The notes: generated by a model from the sequence alone, not told the origin. Counted from the first letter of the stretch, positions 35,793-45,638 are shown. The stretch is DNA of 64,000 bases from Bradyrhizobium sp. CCBAU 53338 (GCF_015291665.1 NZ_CP030048.1:3472001-3536000); one strand, 5' to 3'. A program made the numbers and translations.

Positions 35793-36022
35793 CAGTGTGT
35801 CCTTCGCGGCGCCGGCTGCTTGAACCTGACGCGCGGATTTATGTCGCAATAGGTGTTCCATCGCCCGGACGCCGAGGCCAGGCACTGTTCTCGTGTCGAA
35901 TACATGCACTCGCCGGGAGCGCCGAGCCCTCCGCCAAAGACGCACCAGGGATAGTCGCGCTCGGCGTGCGCTGCGGGAGCAAACCCGATGAGTGTAAGGA
36001 CGAGCAGTAGGGCGAAGCGCAT
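35792..36022 (-). CDS. DUF3551 family small secreted protein (copy 1)
   Basis: A 76-residue protein beginning MRFALLLVLTLIGFAPAAHA, a clear signal peptide. The mature part carries the same cysteine layout as the following gene (YPWCVFGG, ECMYSTREQCLASASGRWNTYCDINP). The two are tandem paralogues read as one unit with overlapping stop and start. The ATG at 36022 is preferred to one five codons upstream. It lies tail-to-tail with the secreted caspase-like gene. Confidence 0.8.
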   Translation of the reverse strand: MRFALLLVLTLIGFAPAAHAERDYPWCVFGGGLGAPGECMYSTREQCLASASGRWNTYCDINPRVRFKQPAPRRTH

Positions 36023-36325
36023 GCGATCCTCCGTCATGTCAGCCGACGGCGCCGGACAAGCTGGGGTCTGGCAGGATAACCCGTCGCTGACTATCGCTCA
36101 AGAATTGTTCCCCAAGCGGCAAACGCGGCGGCTGCCAGAGCGCAGCCGGAAAGGGCTTTCCGGATTGCTTGGCCGCGATGGCCCGGCTCCCTCTGCGATT
36201 CATGAATGGTGGACGATGATGCGAAGCAGCCTCGCAACAAAAAGCAGTGAGGCTGCTTCGTCCAACCACGCCAGGATTTCACGAGGCTGACGGCCCGTTG
36301 AGCGTCCGGGACTGGGGACCGAACG
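36023..36325. other. Intergenic region upstream of the DUF3551 pair
   Basis: About 300 bases between the DUF3551 promoter side and the rpmG terminator. Short open frames on both strands have no start context or protein-like composition, and I see no hairpin or RNA gene. Confidence 0.45.
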
Positions 36326-36349
36326 AAAACGGGGCCCGAAAGGGCCCCG
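36326..36349 (-). terminator. Rho-independent terminator of rpmG
   Basis: The stem GGGGCCC/GGGCCCC (36331-36337 with 36342-36348) has a GAAA loop. On the minus strand it is followed by TTTTCGTTC. It lies 27 bp after the rpmG stop. Confidence 0.88.
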
Positions 36350-36375
36350 CAAAAGTCTTCAGCTTGTCCGCGATC

Positions 36376-36543
36376 TCACTTGATCTTGGCTTCCTTGAAT
36401 TCGACGTGCTTGCGCGCGACCGGGTCGTACTTCTTCTTGACCAGCTTGTCGGTCATGGTGCGCGAATTCTTCTTGGCGACGTAGTAGAAGCCGGTGTCGG
36501 CCGAGGACACGAGCTTGACCTTGATGGTGACCGCTTTGGCCAT
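36376..36543 (-). CDS. rpmG: 50S ribosomal protein L33
   Basis: A 55-residue basic protein beginning [18 protein letters not shown], with the L33 features [24 protein letters not shown] and the C-terminal FKEAKIK. It lacks the zinc-binding cysteine pairs seen in some L33 proteins, so it is the zinc-independent type usual in alphaproteobacteria. It is a single gene with its own terminator. Being under 60 codons it is easily missed. Confidence 0.97.
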   Translation of the reverse strand: MAKAVTIKVKLVSSADTGFYYVAKKNSRTMTDKLVKKKYDPVARKHVEFKEAKIK

Positions 36544-36667
36544 GTTCTGAACCTCAGAATATTGGGGAATCTGGAGCCGGCCAAATGGCCCGCGTTGGCC
36601 GGCAACCTAGCCAGAAACCGCCTGATGTCAAGGTTTTACACCCCGAAAACCACTCAAATCGGGCCCT

Positions 36668-37993
36668 TTACGCCTCGAAGAAGCGGTTTTTCGGCCGGGG
36701 AAGGCCCAGATTCTCCCTCAAAGTGGCTCCTTCATACTCTTTCCGGAAAATCCCGCGCCGCTGCAGCTCCGGCACGACCTTGTCGACGAAATCGTCGAGG
36801 CCCGCAGGGACGAACGGGAACATGATGTTGAAGCCGTCGGAGCCGCGCCCGACCAGCCATTCCTCCATCTGGTCGGCGATGGTCTTCGCGGTGCCGACGA
36901 AGGACAGCCCGCCATAGCCGCCGACGCGCTGGGCCAACTGGCGCACGGTGAGCTTGTCGCGCCTCGCGAGATCGACCATGCGCTGGCGGCCGCTCTTGCT
37001 GGCATTGGTCTCGGGGATGTCAGGCAGCAGTCCGTCCGGATCGAAGCCGGAAGCGTCAGTGCCGAGCACGACAGAGAGCGAGGCGATGGCGCTCTCATAG
37101 TGCACGCGGCTGTCGAGCAGCGCGCGCTTCTCCTTGGCCTCATCGACACTGTCGCCGACCACGACGAAGGCGCCGGGCAGGATCTTGAGGTGTTCAGGGT
37201 CGCGGCCGATCTTCTCCATCCGGCCCTTGATGTCGGCATAGAGTTTCTGCCCGTCGGCGAGGCTGCCGCCGCCGGTGAAGACGGCCTCCGCCGTCTCGGC
37301 CGCGAGCTGCTGGCCGTCCTCCGATGCGCCGGCCTGCACGATCAAGGGCCAGCCCTGCACGGGGCGGGCGATGTTGAGGGGGCCGCGCACCTTCAGATAT
37401 TTGCCGACGTGGTCGAGCACATGCATCTTCGACGGCTCGAAGAAAAGCCCGCTCTCGACGTCGCGCACGAAGGCGTCGTCGGCGAAGGAATCCCACAAGC
37501 CCGTGACGACGTCGTAGAACTCGCGGGCGCGCTTGTAGCGCTCGGCGTGCTCCATGTGATCGTCGAGGCCGAAGTTCAGCGCCGCGTCGGGATTCGAGGT
37601 GGTGACGATGTTCCAGCCGGCGCGGCCGCCGCTGAGATGGTCGAGCGAGGCGAAGCGGCGGGCGACGTGGTAGGGCTCGTCGAAGGTGGTCGATCCCGTC
37701 GCGATCAGGCCGATCCGCTCGGTGACGGCTGACAGCGCCGACAGGAGCGTGAACGGCTCGAACGAGGTCACGGTGTGGCTGCGCTTGAGCGCGTTGACCG
37801 GCATGTTCAGCACGGCGAGGTGATCGGCCATGAAGAAGGCATCGAACTTGCCGGCCTCGAGCTTCCGGATCAGCTGCTTGATGTGGCCGAAGTTGAAGTT
37901 GGCGTCGGGCCAGGCGCCGGGATAGCGCCAGGCGCCGGTGTGGATGCTGATCGGGCGCATGAACGCGCCAAGCTTGAGTTGCCGTTGTGCCAT
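36668..37993 (-). CDS. LLM class flavin-dependent monooxygenase (NtaA/SnaA/DszA family)
   Basis: A 441-residue FMNH2-dependent monooxygenase of the bacterial luciferase fold. Family marks: LKLGAFMRPISIHTGAWRYP at the start, DAFFMADHLAVLN, the GRAGWNIVTTSNPDAALNFG segment and VQAGASEDGQQLAA. Relatives oxidise nitrilotriacetate, dibenzothiophene sulfone and similar compounds with a separate flavin reductase, which is not present here. The ATG at 37993 gives the usual family length; the frame extends upstream to 38098 without support. Confidence 0.9.
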   Translation of the reverse strand: MAQRQLKLGAFMRPISIHTGAWRYPGAWPDANFNFGHIKQLIRKLEAGKFDAFFMADHLAVLNMPVNALKRSHTVTSFEPFTLLSALSAVTERIGLIATGSTTFDEPYHVARRFASLDHLSGGRAGWNIVTTSNPDAALNFGLDDHMEHAERYKRAREFYDVVTGLWDSFADDAFVRDVESGLFFEPSKMHVLDHVGKYLKVRGPLNIARPVQGWPLIVQAGASEDGQQLAAETAEAVFTGGGSLADGQKLYADIKGRMEKIGRDPEHLKILPGAFVVVGDSVDEAKEKRALLDSRVHYESAIASLSVVLGTDASGFDPDGLLPDIPETNASKSGRQRMVDLARRDKLTVRQLAQRVGGYGGLSFVGTAKTIADQMEEWLVGRGSDGFNIMFPFVPAGLDDFVDKVVPELQRRGIFRKEYEGATLRENLGLPRPKNRFFEA

Positions 37994-38205
37994 CGCGCCC
38001 AAAATCCCGTTCTGGTGTTCGTTGGCCAAAGACATAGGCAGCCTGCGGAACTCCGCCATTGGGGGAGGCGGGAAGAATTTTTTGTTTTTCGCGGGCACTT
38101 CAGCACAATCGCGTCATACCGGGTCGGCACGTTGTGGCGAGGCGGTCGAACCAACCTGGGGCTCGCGCCGACCAAGCCAGGACTTCGCTCCCGAGGAGAC
38201 CTTTC

Positions 38206-38757
38206 ATGACCAGCGCAATGACGGTAGACGGCGGCATCGTCCGGATCGACCGGCCGATGCCCTGGTTCGGCCGGCTGCTGTCGCTGCCGCTCTTGGCGGC
38301 GAGCGCCTATCTGCTCTGGAATGTCGCGCTCGGCCTGCGCCAGGATTTTTCCGGCTTCGGCAGGCTCGCGGACGACCTCGTGCCGGTGCTGGTGTTCACG
38401 GGTCTCGGCCTGCTCATCGGCATTCCCGGACTGATCCTGCTGACGTTCCGCACCTTCGTCGTGCTCAACGAGACGCTGCGGCAGATCGTCATCACCAGGC
38501 AGTTCGGCCCGCTGAATATCAGCAGGTCCCGCGATCTCGCCGACTACCACTTCATCAGCATCACCGACGACTATGATCCCGCGCTGACGACCTACGACGT
38601 CAATCTCTGCGGCAACAAGGGCATCGAGCCGATCACGCTTGTGAGCTTCACCAAGCGCGCGGAGGCGGACGAACTCGCCAGCGAAATCGGCCGCGTCCTG
38701 AATCTGCCGGCGCGCGACTATGTCGGCACCGAGCCCGATGACGACGACGCGCGCTGA
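38206..38757 (+). CDS. Conserved membrane protein of unknown function
   Basis: A 183-residue protein. Two hydrophobic helices (about residues 28-45 and 62-85: LLSLPLLAASAYLLWNVAL; VLVFTGLGLLIGIPGLILL) precede a soluble domain (LNETLRQIVITRQFGPLNISRSRDLADYHF) with a PH-like look. GAGGAGA sits ahead of the ATG at 38206. It is convergent with the NUDIX gene and abuts it. No family is recognised with confidence. Confidence 0.7.
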   Translation: MTSAMTVDGGIVRIDRPMPWFGRLLSLPLLAASAYLLWNVALGLRQDFSGFGRLADDLVPVLVFTGLGLLIGIPGLILLTFRTFVVLNETLRQIVITRQFGPLNISRSRDLADYHFISITDDYDPALTTYDVNLCGNKGIEPITLVSFTKRAEADELASEIGRVLNLPARDYVGTEPDDDDAR

Positions 38758-39507
38758 TCAGCTCAAAATATCCTTCTGCATCTTGCCGCCGTAGAAATGG
38801 AAGAACGGCACCGGCGCATCGTGGCGCAAGGGGCCGGTGGCGAGGCGCGAGTCGAGCTCGTTGAGCACATTCCGCGTCATGGGATGCAGATCTGCGAGCG
38901 GCTTTGAGCCGAGTTCGACCCAGACCAGTTCGACCAGTTCCGCATCGGCATGGATGACGCCCTCGACATGATGGGTGATCGCCGATGCATCTGCCGTGAA
39001 GAAGCGCGTGTCGAAGCGCTTGACGCGGCCGGGCGGTGTGATCGCGCGCGCGATCAGGAACAGGCTGGAGGGATCGGGCAGCAGGCCCGCATCGGCGAAC
39101 GGCTTCCAGGGGCCTTCGAGCCTCGCCTTGCCCTCGCTCTTGCGCCCGAGGCAGAGGCCGGTTTCCTCGCAGGCCTCGCGGATCGCGGCAATCGCAAGCG
39201 ACTTGGCGCGCGAGGCCGGCGTCTTCGGGCTGCCCTTGGCGAGATTGGCTTCGAGTTCGGTGGTGATGGGAGCCGCGACCGGCACGCGATGATCGTCCTT
39301 GTCGACGCGGCCTCCGGGGAAGACGAACTTGCCGGGCATGAACACGACCTTGTCGTGGCGCTTGCCGACCAGCACCTTCGGGATACTGCCGCTGCGATCG
39401 ACCAGGATCAGCGTCGCCGCATCCCGGGGCCGGAAATAGGGATGGTGGTCGGCTTCCTTTTCCTCGTGGACCTTGGCCTTCTCGGCCGTCTGCGCCGTAT
39501 CGCTCAT
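38758..39507 (-). CDS. NUDIX hydrolase
   Basis: A 249-residue protein. The Nudix box is seen as AIAAIREACEETGLCLG, with the REAxEExG metal-binding glutamates, preceded by the substrate strand KFVFPGGRVDKDD. It resembles the longer NUDT7/NUDT19-like forms that hydrolyse nucleoside-diphosphate-linked compounds; the exact substrate is unknown. It follows DUF983 and rnr on the same strand with a gap of 32 bp, so all are likely one transcript starting at topA or rnr. Confidence 0.88.
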   Translation of the reverse strand: MSDTAQTAEKAKVHEEKEADHHPYFRPRDAATLILVDRSGSIPKVLVGKRHDKVVFMPGKFVFPGGRVDKDDHRVPVAAPITTELEANLAKGSPKTPASRAKSLAIAAIREACEETGLCLGRKSEGKARLEGPWKPFADAGLLPDPSSLFLIARAITPPGRVKRFDTRFFTADASAITHHVEGVIHADAELVELVWVELGSKPLADLHPMTRNVLNELDSRLATGPLRHDAPVPFFHFYGGKMQKDILS

Positions 39508-39539
39508 ATCCTCACCCAGGCTGTTCTTGCTTATTGTGC

Positions 39540-39971
39540 TTACACAGGCGGAATACCATCCGGCGGGTTGTCGTCAAACCCGTGCATGCGCAGAGCCCAT
39601 TGCAAGCCGACCACAGCTCCCTTGACCGGCTGCAGCAGTCCGAGCGATGCAAAGAAGGTGAAGGGCAGGTAGGCCACGAAGCTGAGCCAGACCGGCGTCG
39701 TGTAATTGGTCTCGATCCAGAGGATCGTCGGCACCACGATGTGGCCGACGATGACGATGACGAGATAGGCCGGCAGATCGTCGGCGCGGTGCGGTGTGAA
39801 ATCGAGACCGCAGGACGCGCAATTGTCCGCGGTCTTCAGGAACGCGCGGAACAGTTTTCCCTCGCCGCAGCGCGGGCAGCGGCCGCGAAAGCCGCGCTTC
39901 ATTGCCGCCCAGAGGTCGCGCTTCTCGACGAGGCCGGTCTCGCGCGTCCAGATTTTGGGGGCCGTGCTCAT
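39540..39971 (-). CDS. DUF983 domain-containing membrane protein
   Basis: A 143-residue protein. An N-terminal zinc-ribbon-like segment has RCPRCGEGKLF and CASCGLDF. Two membrane helices follow (YLVIVIVGHIVVPTILWIE; VAYLPFTFFASLGLLQPVKG). Function unknown, but the rnr-DUF983-NUDIX order is one I recognise from other alphaproteobacteria. The ATG at 39971 lies just after the rnr stop. Confidence 0.85.
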   Translation of the reverse strand: MSTAPKIWTRETGLVEKRDLWAAMKRGFRGRCPRCGEGKLFRAFLKTADNCASCGLDFTPHRADDLPAYLVIVIVGHIVVPTILWIETNYTTPVWLSFVAYLPFTFFASLGLLQPVKGAVVGLQWALRMHGFDDNPPDGIPPV

Positions 39972-39973
39972 GG

Positions 39974-42325
39974 TCACCATGCCTTGCCCTTCTTGCCTTT
40001 ACTCTTGCCCTTGTTCTTTCCTTTGCCCTTCTTGCCCGGTTTTGGCTTCGGCGGCTTGCGTTTTTTATCCGGGCTGCGGCCGGGATGGGCCTTGAACGAG
40101 GGGCGACGTTGTGGACCTGATAGCCTGCGGTCGCGCGGCGCGGTCTCGCTGGACGACGACAGCAGCTCGAAACGCAGCGCGCCCGCGACGGGAGCCGCCT
40201 CAATCAGGCGGACGTCGACGACGTCGCCAAGTTGGTACATCGTGCGGCTGCGCGTGCCGATCAGCGCGTGGCGGCTCTCGTCATAGTTGAAATATTCCGT
40301 GCCGAGGGATCGGATCGGGATCAATCCGTCGGCGCCGGTCTCGCTCAGCTTCACGAACAGGCCGGCGCGCGTGACGCCGGAGACGCGGCCCTGGAAGCTC
40401 GCGCCGATGCGGTCGGCGAGATGATGGGCGATCAGGCGATCGACGGTTTCGCGCTCCGCCTTCATCGCGCGACGCTCGGTCAGCGAAATATGCGCGGCGA
40501 CTTCGCTTAGGGTTTCCGCCGTCTCGCTGTCGGGCAGAGCGCCTTCGCCGAGCCCGAGCGCGCGGACCAGCGCGCGATGCACGACGAGATCGGCGTAGCG
40601 GCGGATCGGCGAGGTGAAGTGCGCGTAGCGGCGCAAGTTCAGGCCGAAATGACCATAGTTTTCCGACGAATATTCCGCCTGCGCCTGCGCGCGCAGCACG
40701 ACCTCGCTCACCAGCGGATAGTAGTCGTGACCCTCGAGCTGGGCCAGCACGCGATTGAACAGGGTTGGGCGCAGCGCGCCTGATTTGGCGAAGGGGACGT
40801 CGAGCGTCTCCAGGAATTCCGAGAGCGCGTGGACCTTCTCCAGCGTCGGCTCGTCATGCACGCGGTAGATCAGCGGGAGCGATTTCTTCTCCAGCATCTC
40901 GGCCGCCGCGACGTTGGCGAGGATCATGAACTCCTCGATCAGCTTGTGCGCGTCAAGACGCTCAGGCACGACGACGCGGTCGACCGTGCCGTCGCTCTTC
41001 AGGAGGATCTTGCGTTCGGGCAGATCGAGATTGAGCGGATCGCGCTCGTCGCGGGCGCGCTTGACGCAGGCATAGGCCGCGTAGAGCGGCCTCAGGATCG
41101 GATCGAGCAGGGGGCCGGTGGTATCATCGCGCCGCCCATCGATTGCGGCCTGCGCCTGCGCATAACTCAGCTTCGCAGCCGAGCGCATCAGGATGCGGTG
41201 AAAGCTGTGCGACTTCTTGCGGCCATCGGGGGCAATGATCATCCGCACCGCGAGCGCGCCGCGCGGCTCGCCCGGCACCAGCGAGCAGAGATTGTTGGAG
41301 ATGCGCTCGGGCAGCATCGGCACGACGCGATCGGGGAAATAGACCGAGTTGCCGCGGTCGAGCGCGTCGCGGTCGAGCGCGGTGCCCGGCCGGACGTAGA
41401 AACTCACGTCGGCGATGGCGACGTCGACGATGAAGCCACCCTTGTTGTTCGGATCGGGATCGGGCTGCGCATGCACCGCGTCGTCGTGATCCTTGGCGTC
41501 AGGCGGATCGATGGTGACGAGCGGCACGTCGCGCCAGTCCTCGCGTCCCTTCAAATTCGCAGGCTCCGCCGCTTCCGCATCGCGCTCGGCGGACGAGGAG
41601 AATTGCAGGGGAATGTCGTGGGCGTAGATCGCGATCAGGCTGATCGCCTTCTCTGATTTGACCGAGCCGAGCTTCTCTTTCACGCGGCCTGAGGCAAGGC
41701 CGAAGCTGCGCGTGCGGACGATATCGACGCTGACGAGATCGCCGTCCTGCGCACCCCTCGTGTCGGCCGCGGCGATATTCAGCTCGCGGTCGGCCATCTT
41801 CTTGTCGACGGGCACGAGCCGTCCACCGCCTTCGGGAAGCTCACGGAACACGCCGAGGATTCGGCTCTTGGCCTTGTCGAAGACCTTGATGATGCGGCCG
41901 CGATAGGCCGGGCCTTCGTCCTCGCCGGTGCGTTCGACCCGCAGCAGCGCACGGTCGCCGACGCCGGCGGCGGTGCCCGGCTTGGGTCGGCGCGGCATCT
42001 CGATGAAGATCTTTGGCGGCTCGCCGTTTTCGACCTCGTCCCATTCTGTCGGGGAGGCGATCAGCTCGCCGTCGCGATCGCGCCCGGTGATGTCGGCGAC
42101 CAGCGTCGGCGGCAGGCTGTCCGGTTCCGAGACCGTGTGGCGTTTTTTCTTGATGGTGCCGTCATCGGCGAGCTCGCGCAGAATGCGCTTGAGCTCGATG
42201 CGATCGGCGTTCTTCAGGCCGAACTCGCGTGCAATATCGCGAGTTCCGACCTTTCCTGGATGTGCCTTGATGAAGGCGACGATGGCTTGCCGGTCGGGAA
42301 AGCCACGGTCATTCTTGCGTTTCAC
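39974..42325 (-). CDS. rnr: Ribonuclease R
   Basis: A 783-residue 3'-5' exoribonuclease that degrades structured RNA. Parts in order: an N-terminal winged-helix-like region, OB-fold cold-shock domains, the RNB catalytic domain with the Asp cluster TIDPPDAKDHDDAVHA (about residue 275), a C-terminal S1 domain (GRVSGVTRAGLFVKLSETGADGLI), and a strongly basic Lys/Gly tail of about 40 residues. It starts 8 bp after the topA stop and is followed by DUF983 after 2 bp. Confidence 0.96.
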   Translation of the reverse strand: MKRKNDRGFPDRQAIVAFIKAHPGKVGTRDIAREFGLKNADRIELKRILRELADDGTIKKKRHTVSEPDSLPPTLVADITGRDRDGELIASPTEWDEVENGEPPKIFIEMPRRPKPGTAAGVGDRALLRVERTGEDEGPAYRGRIIKVFDKAKSRILGVFRELPEGGGRLVPVDKKMADRELNIAAADTRGAQDGDLVSVDIVRTRSFGLASGRVKEKLGSVKSEKAISLIAIYAHDIPLQFSSSAERDAEAAEPANLKGREDWRDVPLVTIDPPDAKDHDDAVHAQPDPDPNNKGGFIVDVAIADVSFYVRPGTALDRDALDRGNSVYFPDRVVPMLPERISNNLCSLVPGEPRGALAVRMIIAPDGRKKSHSFHRILMRSAAKLSYAQAQAAIDGRRDDTTGPLLDPILRPLYAAYACVKRARDERDPLNLDLPERKILLKSDGTVDRVVVPERLDAHKLIEEFMILANVAAAEMLEKKSLPLIYRVHDEPTLEKVHALSEFLETLDVPFAKSGALRPTLFNRVLAQLEGHDYYPLVSEVVLRAQAQAEYSSENYGHFGLNLRRYAHFTSPIRRYADLVVHRALVRALGLGEGALPDSETAETLSEVAAHISLTERRAMKAERETVDRLIAHHLADRIGASFQGRVSGVTRAGLFVKLSETGADGLIPIRSLGTEYFNYDESRHALIGTRSRTMYQLGDVVDVRLIEAAPVAGALRFELLSSSSETAPRDRRLSGPQRRPSFKAHPGRSPDKKRKPPKPKPGKKGKGKNKGKSKGKKGKAW

Positions 42326-42332
42326 TTAACCT

Positions 42333-45080
42333 CTAATTGGTGCCGGCACTCTTCTTGGCCGGAGCCTTGGCAGCGCCACCTGACTTGGTCGCCGACGTTT
42401 TGGCCGTCGACGCCACGCCTGCGCGCGCCTTGCTGGTGGATTCAGTTTTGGTTTTGGCCGCCTTCTTGGCGGCCGGTTTCTTCTTCGGCGCGGCGTCGTC
42501 GCCGTCCGCGGTCTTCGCTGCAGTCTTCTTGGCCTTGGCCGGCTTCGCCGCCTTCTTGGCTTTCACCTTGCCGCCGCCCTTGGCCGCGCGCTCGTCGATC
42601 AGCGCTATCGCCTGAGCCAGCGTCACCGTGTCCTTTTCGAACTCGGCCGGGATCGTCGCGTTGACGCCGCCCGCGGTGACATAGGCGCCGTAGCGGCCGC
42701 TCTTCACGGTTACCGTGCCGAGCGAGGGGTGATCACCGAGCGCCTTGCCGGGATCGGCGCCGAAGCGGCGGCTCGGACCCTTGGCGACCTTTTCCGCAAT
42801 CAGCGTCACGGCGCGATTGAGGCCGATGTCGAAGACTTCATCGCCGGCTTCGAGGCTGGCATAGGTCTTCTCGTGCTTCACGAACGGCCCGAAGCGGCCG
42901 AGGCCCGCCGTGATCGGCTGGCCGGTCTCGGGATGCTTGCCGATCTCGCGCGGCAGCGACAACAGTTTCAGCGCAAGCTCGAGCTCGACATCGCTGGGCG
43001 AGGTGCCCTTGGGGATGCCCGCGCGCTTCGGCTTCTCGCCTTCCTCGTAGTCCTTCTGCTCGCCGAGCTGGATATAGGGGCCGAAGCGGCCGGCCTTCAC
43101 CCAGACATCGCGACCCGTCTCGGGATCCTGGCCGAGCGAACGGTCGGCGGTGGTCTCGCTGTCGGCGGCGAGCTGGCGGGTGTAGCGGCACTCCGGATAG
43201 TTCGAGCAGCCGACGAAGGCGCCGAACTTGCCGGCCTTCAGATTCAGCCGGCCGTTGCCGCAGCTCGGGCACTGCCTGATGTCGCCGCCATCCGCGCGCG
43301 GCGGATAGATGTGCTGGCCCAGCATCTCATCGAGCACGTCGAGCACCTGGGCGACGCGCAGATCCTTGATCTCGTCGACGGCGCCGATGAAGCCGGTCCA
43401 GAAATCCTTCAGCACCTGCTGCCAGGAGATCTCGTTGTTGGAAATGCGGTCGAGCTGCTCTTCCAGATTGGCCGTGAAATCGTACTCGACGTAGCGATTG
43501 AAGAAGCTTTCGAGGAACGCGACCACGACGCGGCCCTTGTCCTCGCCATGCAGACGCTTCTTCTCGAGCTTGACGTAGCCGCGATCCTTCAGAACCTGGA
43601 GGATCGAAGCGTAGGTCGAGGGACGGCCGATGCCGAGCTCTTCCATCCGCTTGACGAGAGAGGCTTCCGAGAAGCGCGGCGGCGGCTCGGTGAAGTGCTG
43701 GGTGACGGATAGCGACTGCCGCTTGATGGGCTCGCCCCGGTTCATCGCGGGCAGGCGGCGGGAGTCCTCGTCCTCCTCGTCGTCGCGTCCTTCCTGGTAC
43801 AGCGCCAGGAAGCCGTCGAACTTGACGACCTGGCCGGTGGCGCGCAGCTCCAGCGTGCGGCCGCCGGCTTTCGCCGTGATGTCGACGGTGGTGCGCTCGA
43901 GCTCGGCCGATTCCATCTGGCTCGCGATGGTGCGCTTCCAGATCAGCTCGTAGAGCCGGGCCTGGTCGGCATCGAGCTTGCGGCTCATGCTGTCGGGGCG
44001 GCGCGAGAGGTCGGTCGGGCGAATGGCTTCGTGCGCTTCCTGGGCGTTCTTGGCCTTGGCCTGGTACTGGCGCGGGGCTTCGGGCACGTAGGCGTTGCCG
44101 TAATCCTCGCCGATCACCTTGCGCGCCTGGGTGATCGCTTCCGGCGCAATCTGCACGCCGTCGGTACGCATATAGGTAATGAGTCCGGTGGTCTCGCCGC
44201 CGATGTCGATGCCTTCATAAAGGCGCTGCGCGATGCGCATCGTGTGCGCCGGGGCGAAGCCGTATTTGCGGCTGGCTTCCTGCTGCAGGGTCGAGGTGGT
44301 GAAGGGCGCCTGCGGGTTGCGGCGAGCCGGCTTGGCGTCGACCGCGGTCACCGCGTAGGTGGCCAGCTCGAGCGCCTTCTTGAAGTCTTCCGCTTCCGCG
44401 CCGGTGCCGATGTCGAGCCGCTGGATCTTCTTGCCGTCGGCACCGACGAGGCGCGCCTCGAACGCATCGCCGCGCGGTGTCAGCAACGTCGCGATCAGCG
44501 ACCAGTATTCGCGGGCTACGAACTTCTCGATCTCGAGCTCGCGGTCGCAGACGAGGCGCAGCGCCACCGACTGCACGCGGCCCGCCGAGCGGGCGCCCGG
44601 CAGCTTGCGCCACAGTACGGGGGAGAGCGTGAAGCCGACCAGATAGTCCAGCGCGCGTCGCGCCATATAGGCGTCGACCAGGGCGCCGTCGATCTCGCGC
44701 GGATGCTTCATCGCATCCGTGACGGCCTGCTTGGTGATGGCGTTGAACACCACGCGCTCGATCTTCTGATCCTTGAGCGCGCGCTTCTCCTTCATCACCT
44801 CCAGCACGTGCCAGGAGATGGCCTCGCCCTCGCGATCAGGGTCGGTCGCCAGAATCAGGCGGTCGGCACCCTTCAGGGACCTGGCAATATCGTTGAGGCG
44901 GCCAGCCGCCTTGGGGTCGACCTCCCAGATCATCTTGAAATTGCTGTCGGGATCGACGGAACCGTTCTTCGCCGGCAAGTCCCGGACATGGCCGAACGAG
45001 GCCAGAACCTCATAGGACGAGCCCAAATACTTGTTGATCGTCTTGGCTTTCGCCGGCGACTCCACAATGACGATATTCAT
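42333..45080 (-). CDS. topA: DNA topoisomerase I
   Basis: A 915-residue type IA enzyme that relaxes negative supercoils. The Toprim domain opens the protein (MNIVIVESPAKAKTINKYLG). Active-site Tyr303 is in LITYMRTDG. Several C-terminal zinc or zinc-like modules are present, including CPSCGNGRLNL and GCSNYPEC, and a Lys/Ala-rich tail of about 100 residues. The ATG at 45080 is the family start; the frame extends 33 codons upstream without family-like sequence. It heads the rnr-DUF983-NUDIX run. Confidence 0.97.
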   Translation of the reverse strand: MNIVIVESPAKAKTINKYLGSSYEVLASFGHVRDLPAKNGSVDPDSNFKMIWEVDPKAAGRLNDIARSLKGADRLILATDPDREGEAISWHVLEVMKEKRALKDQKIERVVFNAITKQAVTDAMKHPREIDGALVDAYMARRALDYLVGFTLSPVLWRKLPGARSAGRVQSVALRLVCDRELEIEKFVAREYWSLIATLLTPRGDAFEARLVGADGKKIQRLDIGTGAEAEDFKKALELATYAVTAVDAKPARRNPQAPFTTSTLQQEASRKYGFAPAHTMRIAQRLYEGIDIGGETTGLITYMRTDGVQIAPEAITQARKVIGEDYGNAYVPEAPRQYQAKAKNAQEAHEAIRPTDLSRRPDSMSRKLDADQARLYELIWKRTIASQMESAELERTTVDITAKAGGRTLELRATGQVVKFDGFLALYQEGRDDEEDEDSRRLPAMNRGEPIKRQSLSVTQHFTEPPPRFSEASLVKRMEELGIGRPSTYASILQVLKDRGYVKLEKKRLHGEDKGRVVVAFLESFFNRYVEYDFTANLEEQLDRISNNEISWQQVLKDFWTGFIGAVDEIKDLRVAQVLDVLDEMLGQHIYPPRADGGDIRQCPSCGNGRLNLKAGKFGAFVGCSNYPECRYTRQLAADSETTADRSLGQDPETGRDVWVKAGRFGPYIQLGEQKDYEEGEKPKRAGIPKGTSPSDVELELALKLLSLPREIGKHPETGQPITAGLGRFGPFVKHEKTYASLEAGDEVFDIGLNRAVTLIAEKVAKGPSRRFGADPGKALGDHPSLGTVTVKSGRYGAYVTAGGVNATIPAEFEKDTVTLAQAIALIDERAAKGGGKVKAKKAAKPAKAKKTAAKTADGDDAAPKKKPAAKKAAKTKTESTSKARAGVASTAKTSATKSGGAAKAPAKKSAGTN

Positions 45081-45307
45081 GTAGTTCCAGTGACTTACGG
45101 GAAAATCCTGGGCCGAAATCGACAAGATTCGGGTCGGCCGTTTCGACCCGAACATGGGTGGTGAGGCGGGTCCTGTCAAATCGAAGGGTGTTGAAAGCTA
45201 GCGGATTGAGAAAAGTTTCATATCGAGAAAGTTGCGAAATACCACCTTGGAGTTGTGGCCGGTGTCAGCGTAATGTTTCCGCGGGGCATGGGATTCGGGT
45301 GGGGCTG

Positions 45308-45547
45308 GTGGCAAAGCCAGGGAAGAAGCGCGTGCGCGCCGCGTCGGGCGCAGAAGCACGTTCGCGCAACGAGGAACCGGGGGAAGGCGGGGTCGATGAA
45401 GCCGTGACCTTCATCGCCGAGCAGGTGGGCGCCTTACGCAAGCTCGCCGAGCGCCACAAGCTGGATGTGCTGCATTATCTCCTGGGAATGACCAAGCTCG
45501 AGGCCGACGAGCACCTGCGGCTGCGGAGCAAGCGCAAGCTGTCGTGA
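45308..45547 (+). CDS. Small conserved protein of unknown function
   Basis: About 79 residues from a GTG at 45308 (VAKPGKKRVRAASGAEARSR). The first 35 residues are basic and disordered-looking; the rest is helical (EAVTFIAEQVGALRKLAERHKLDVLHYLLGMTKLEADEHLRLRS). It is the sort of short protein conserved among Bradyrhizobium and relatives, but I know no function. It is divergent from topA with about 230 bp between. Confidence 0.7.
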   Translation: MAKPGKKRVRAASGAEARSRNEEPGEGGVDEAVTFIAEQVGALRKLAERHKLDVLHYLLGMTKLEADEHLRLRSKRKLS

Positions 45548-45638
45548 GGATGGCTATCGGGGAAGGTGCGAGCTCTGGCCGCGATGACGGGGCAGGAGAT
45601 GCAGTCATCGTTGTCCAACTGGCGTTCGGAAGGCAGGT

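Noticed and set aside
45081..45179. 33-codon N-terminal extension of topA
   Set aside because: Bacterial topoisomerase I starts at the Toprim segment MNIVIVES; the extension has no family resemblance.
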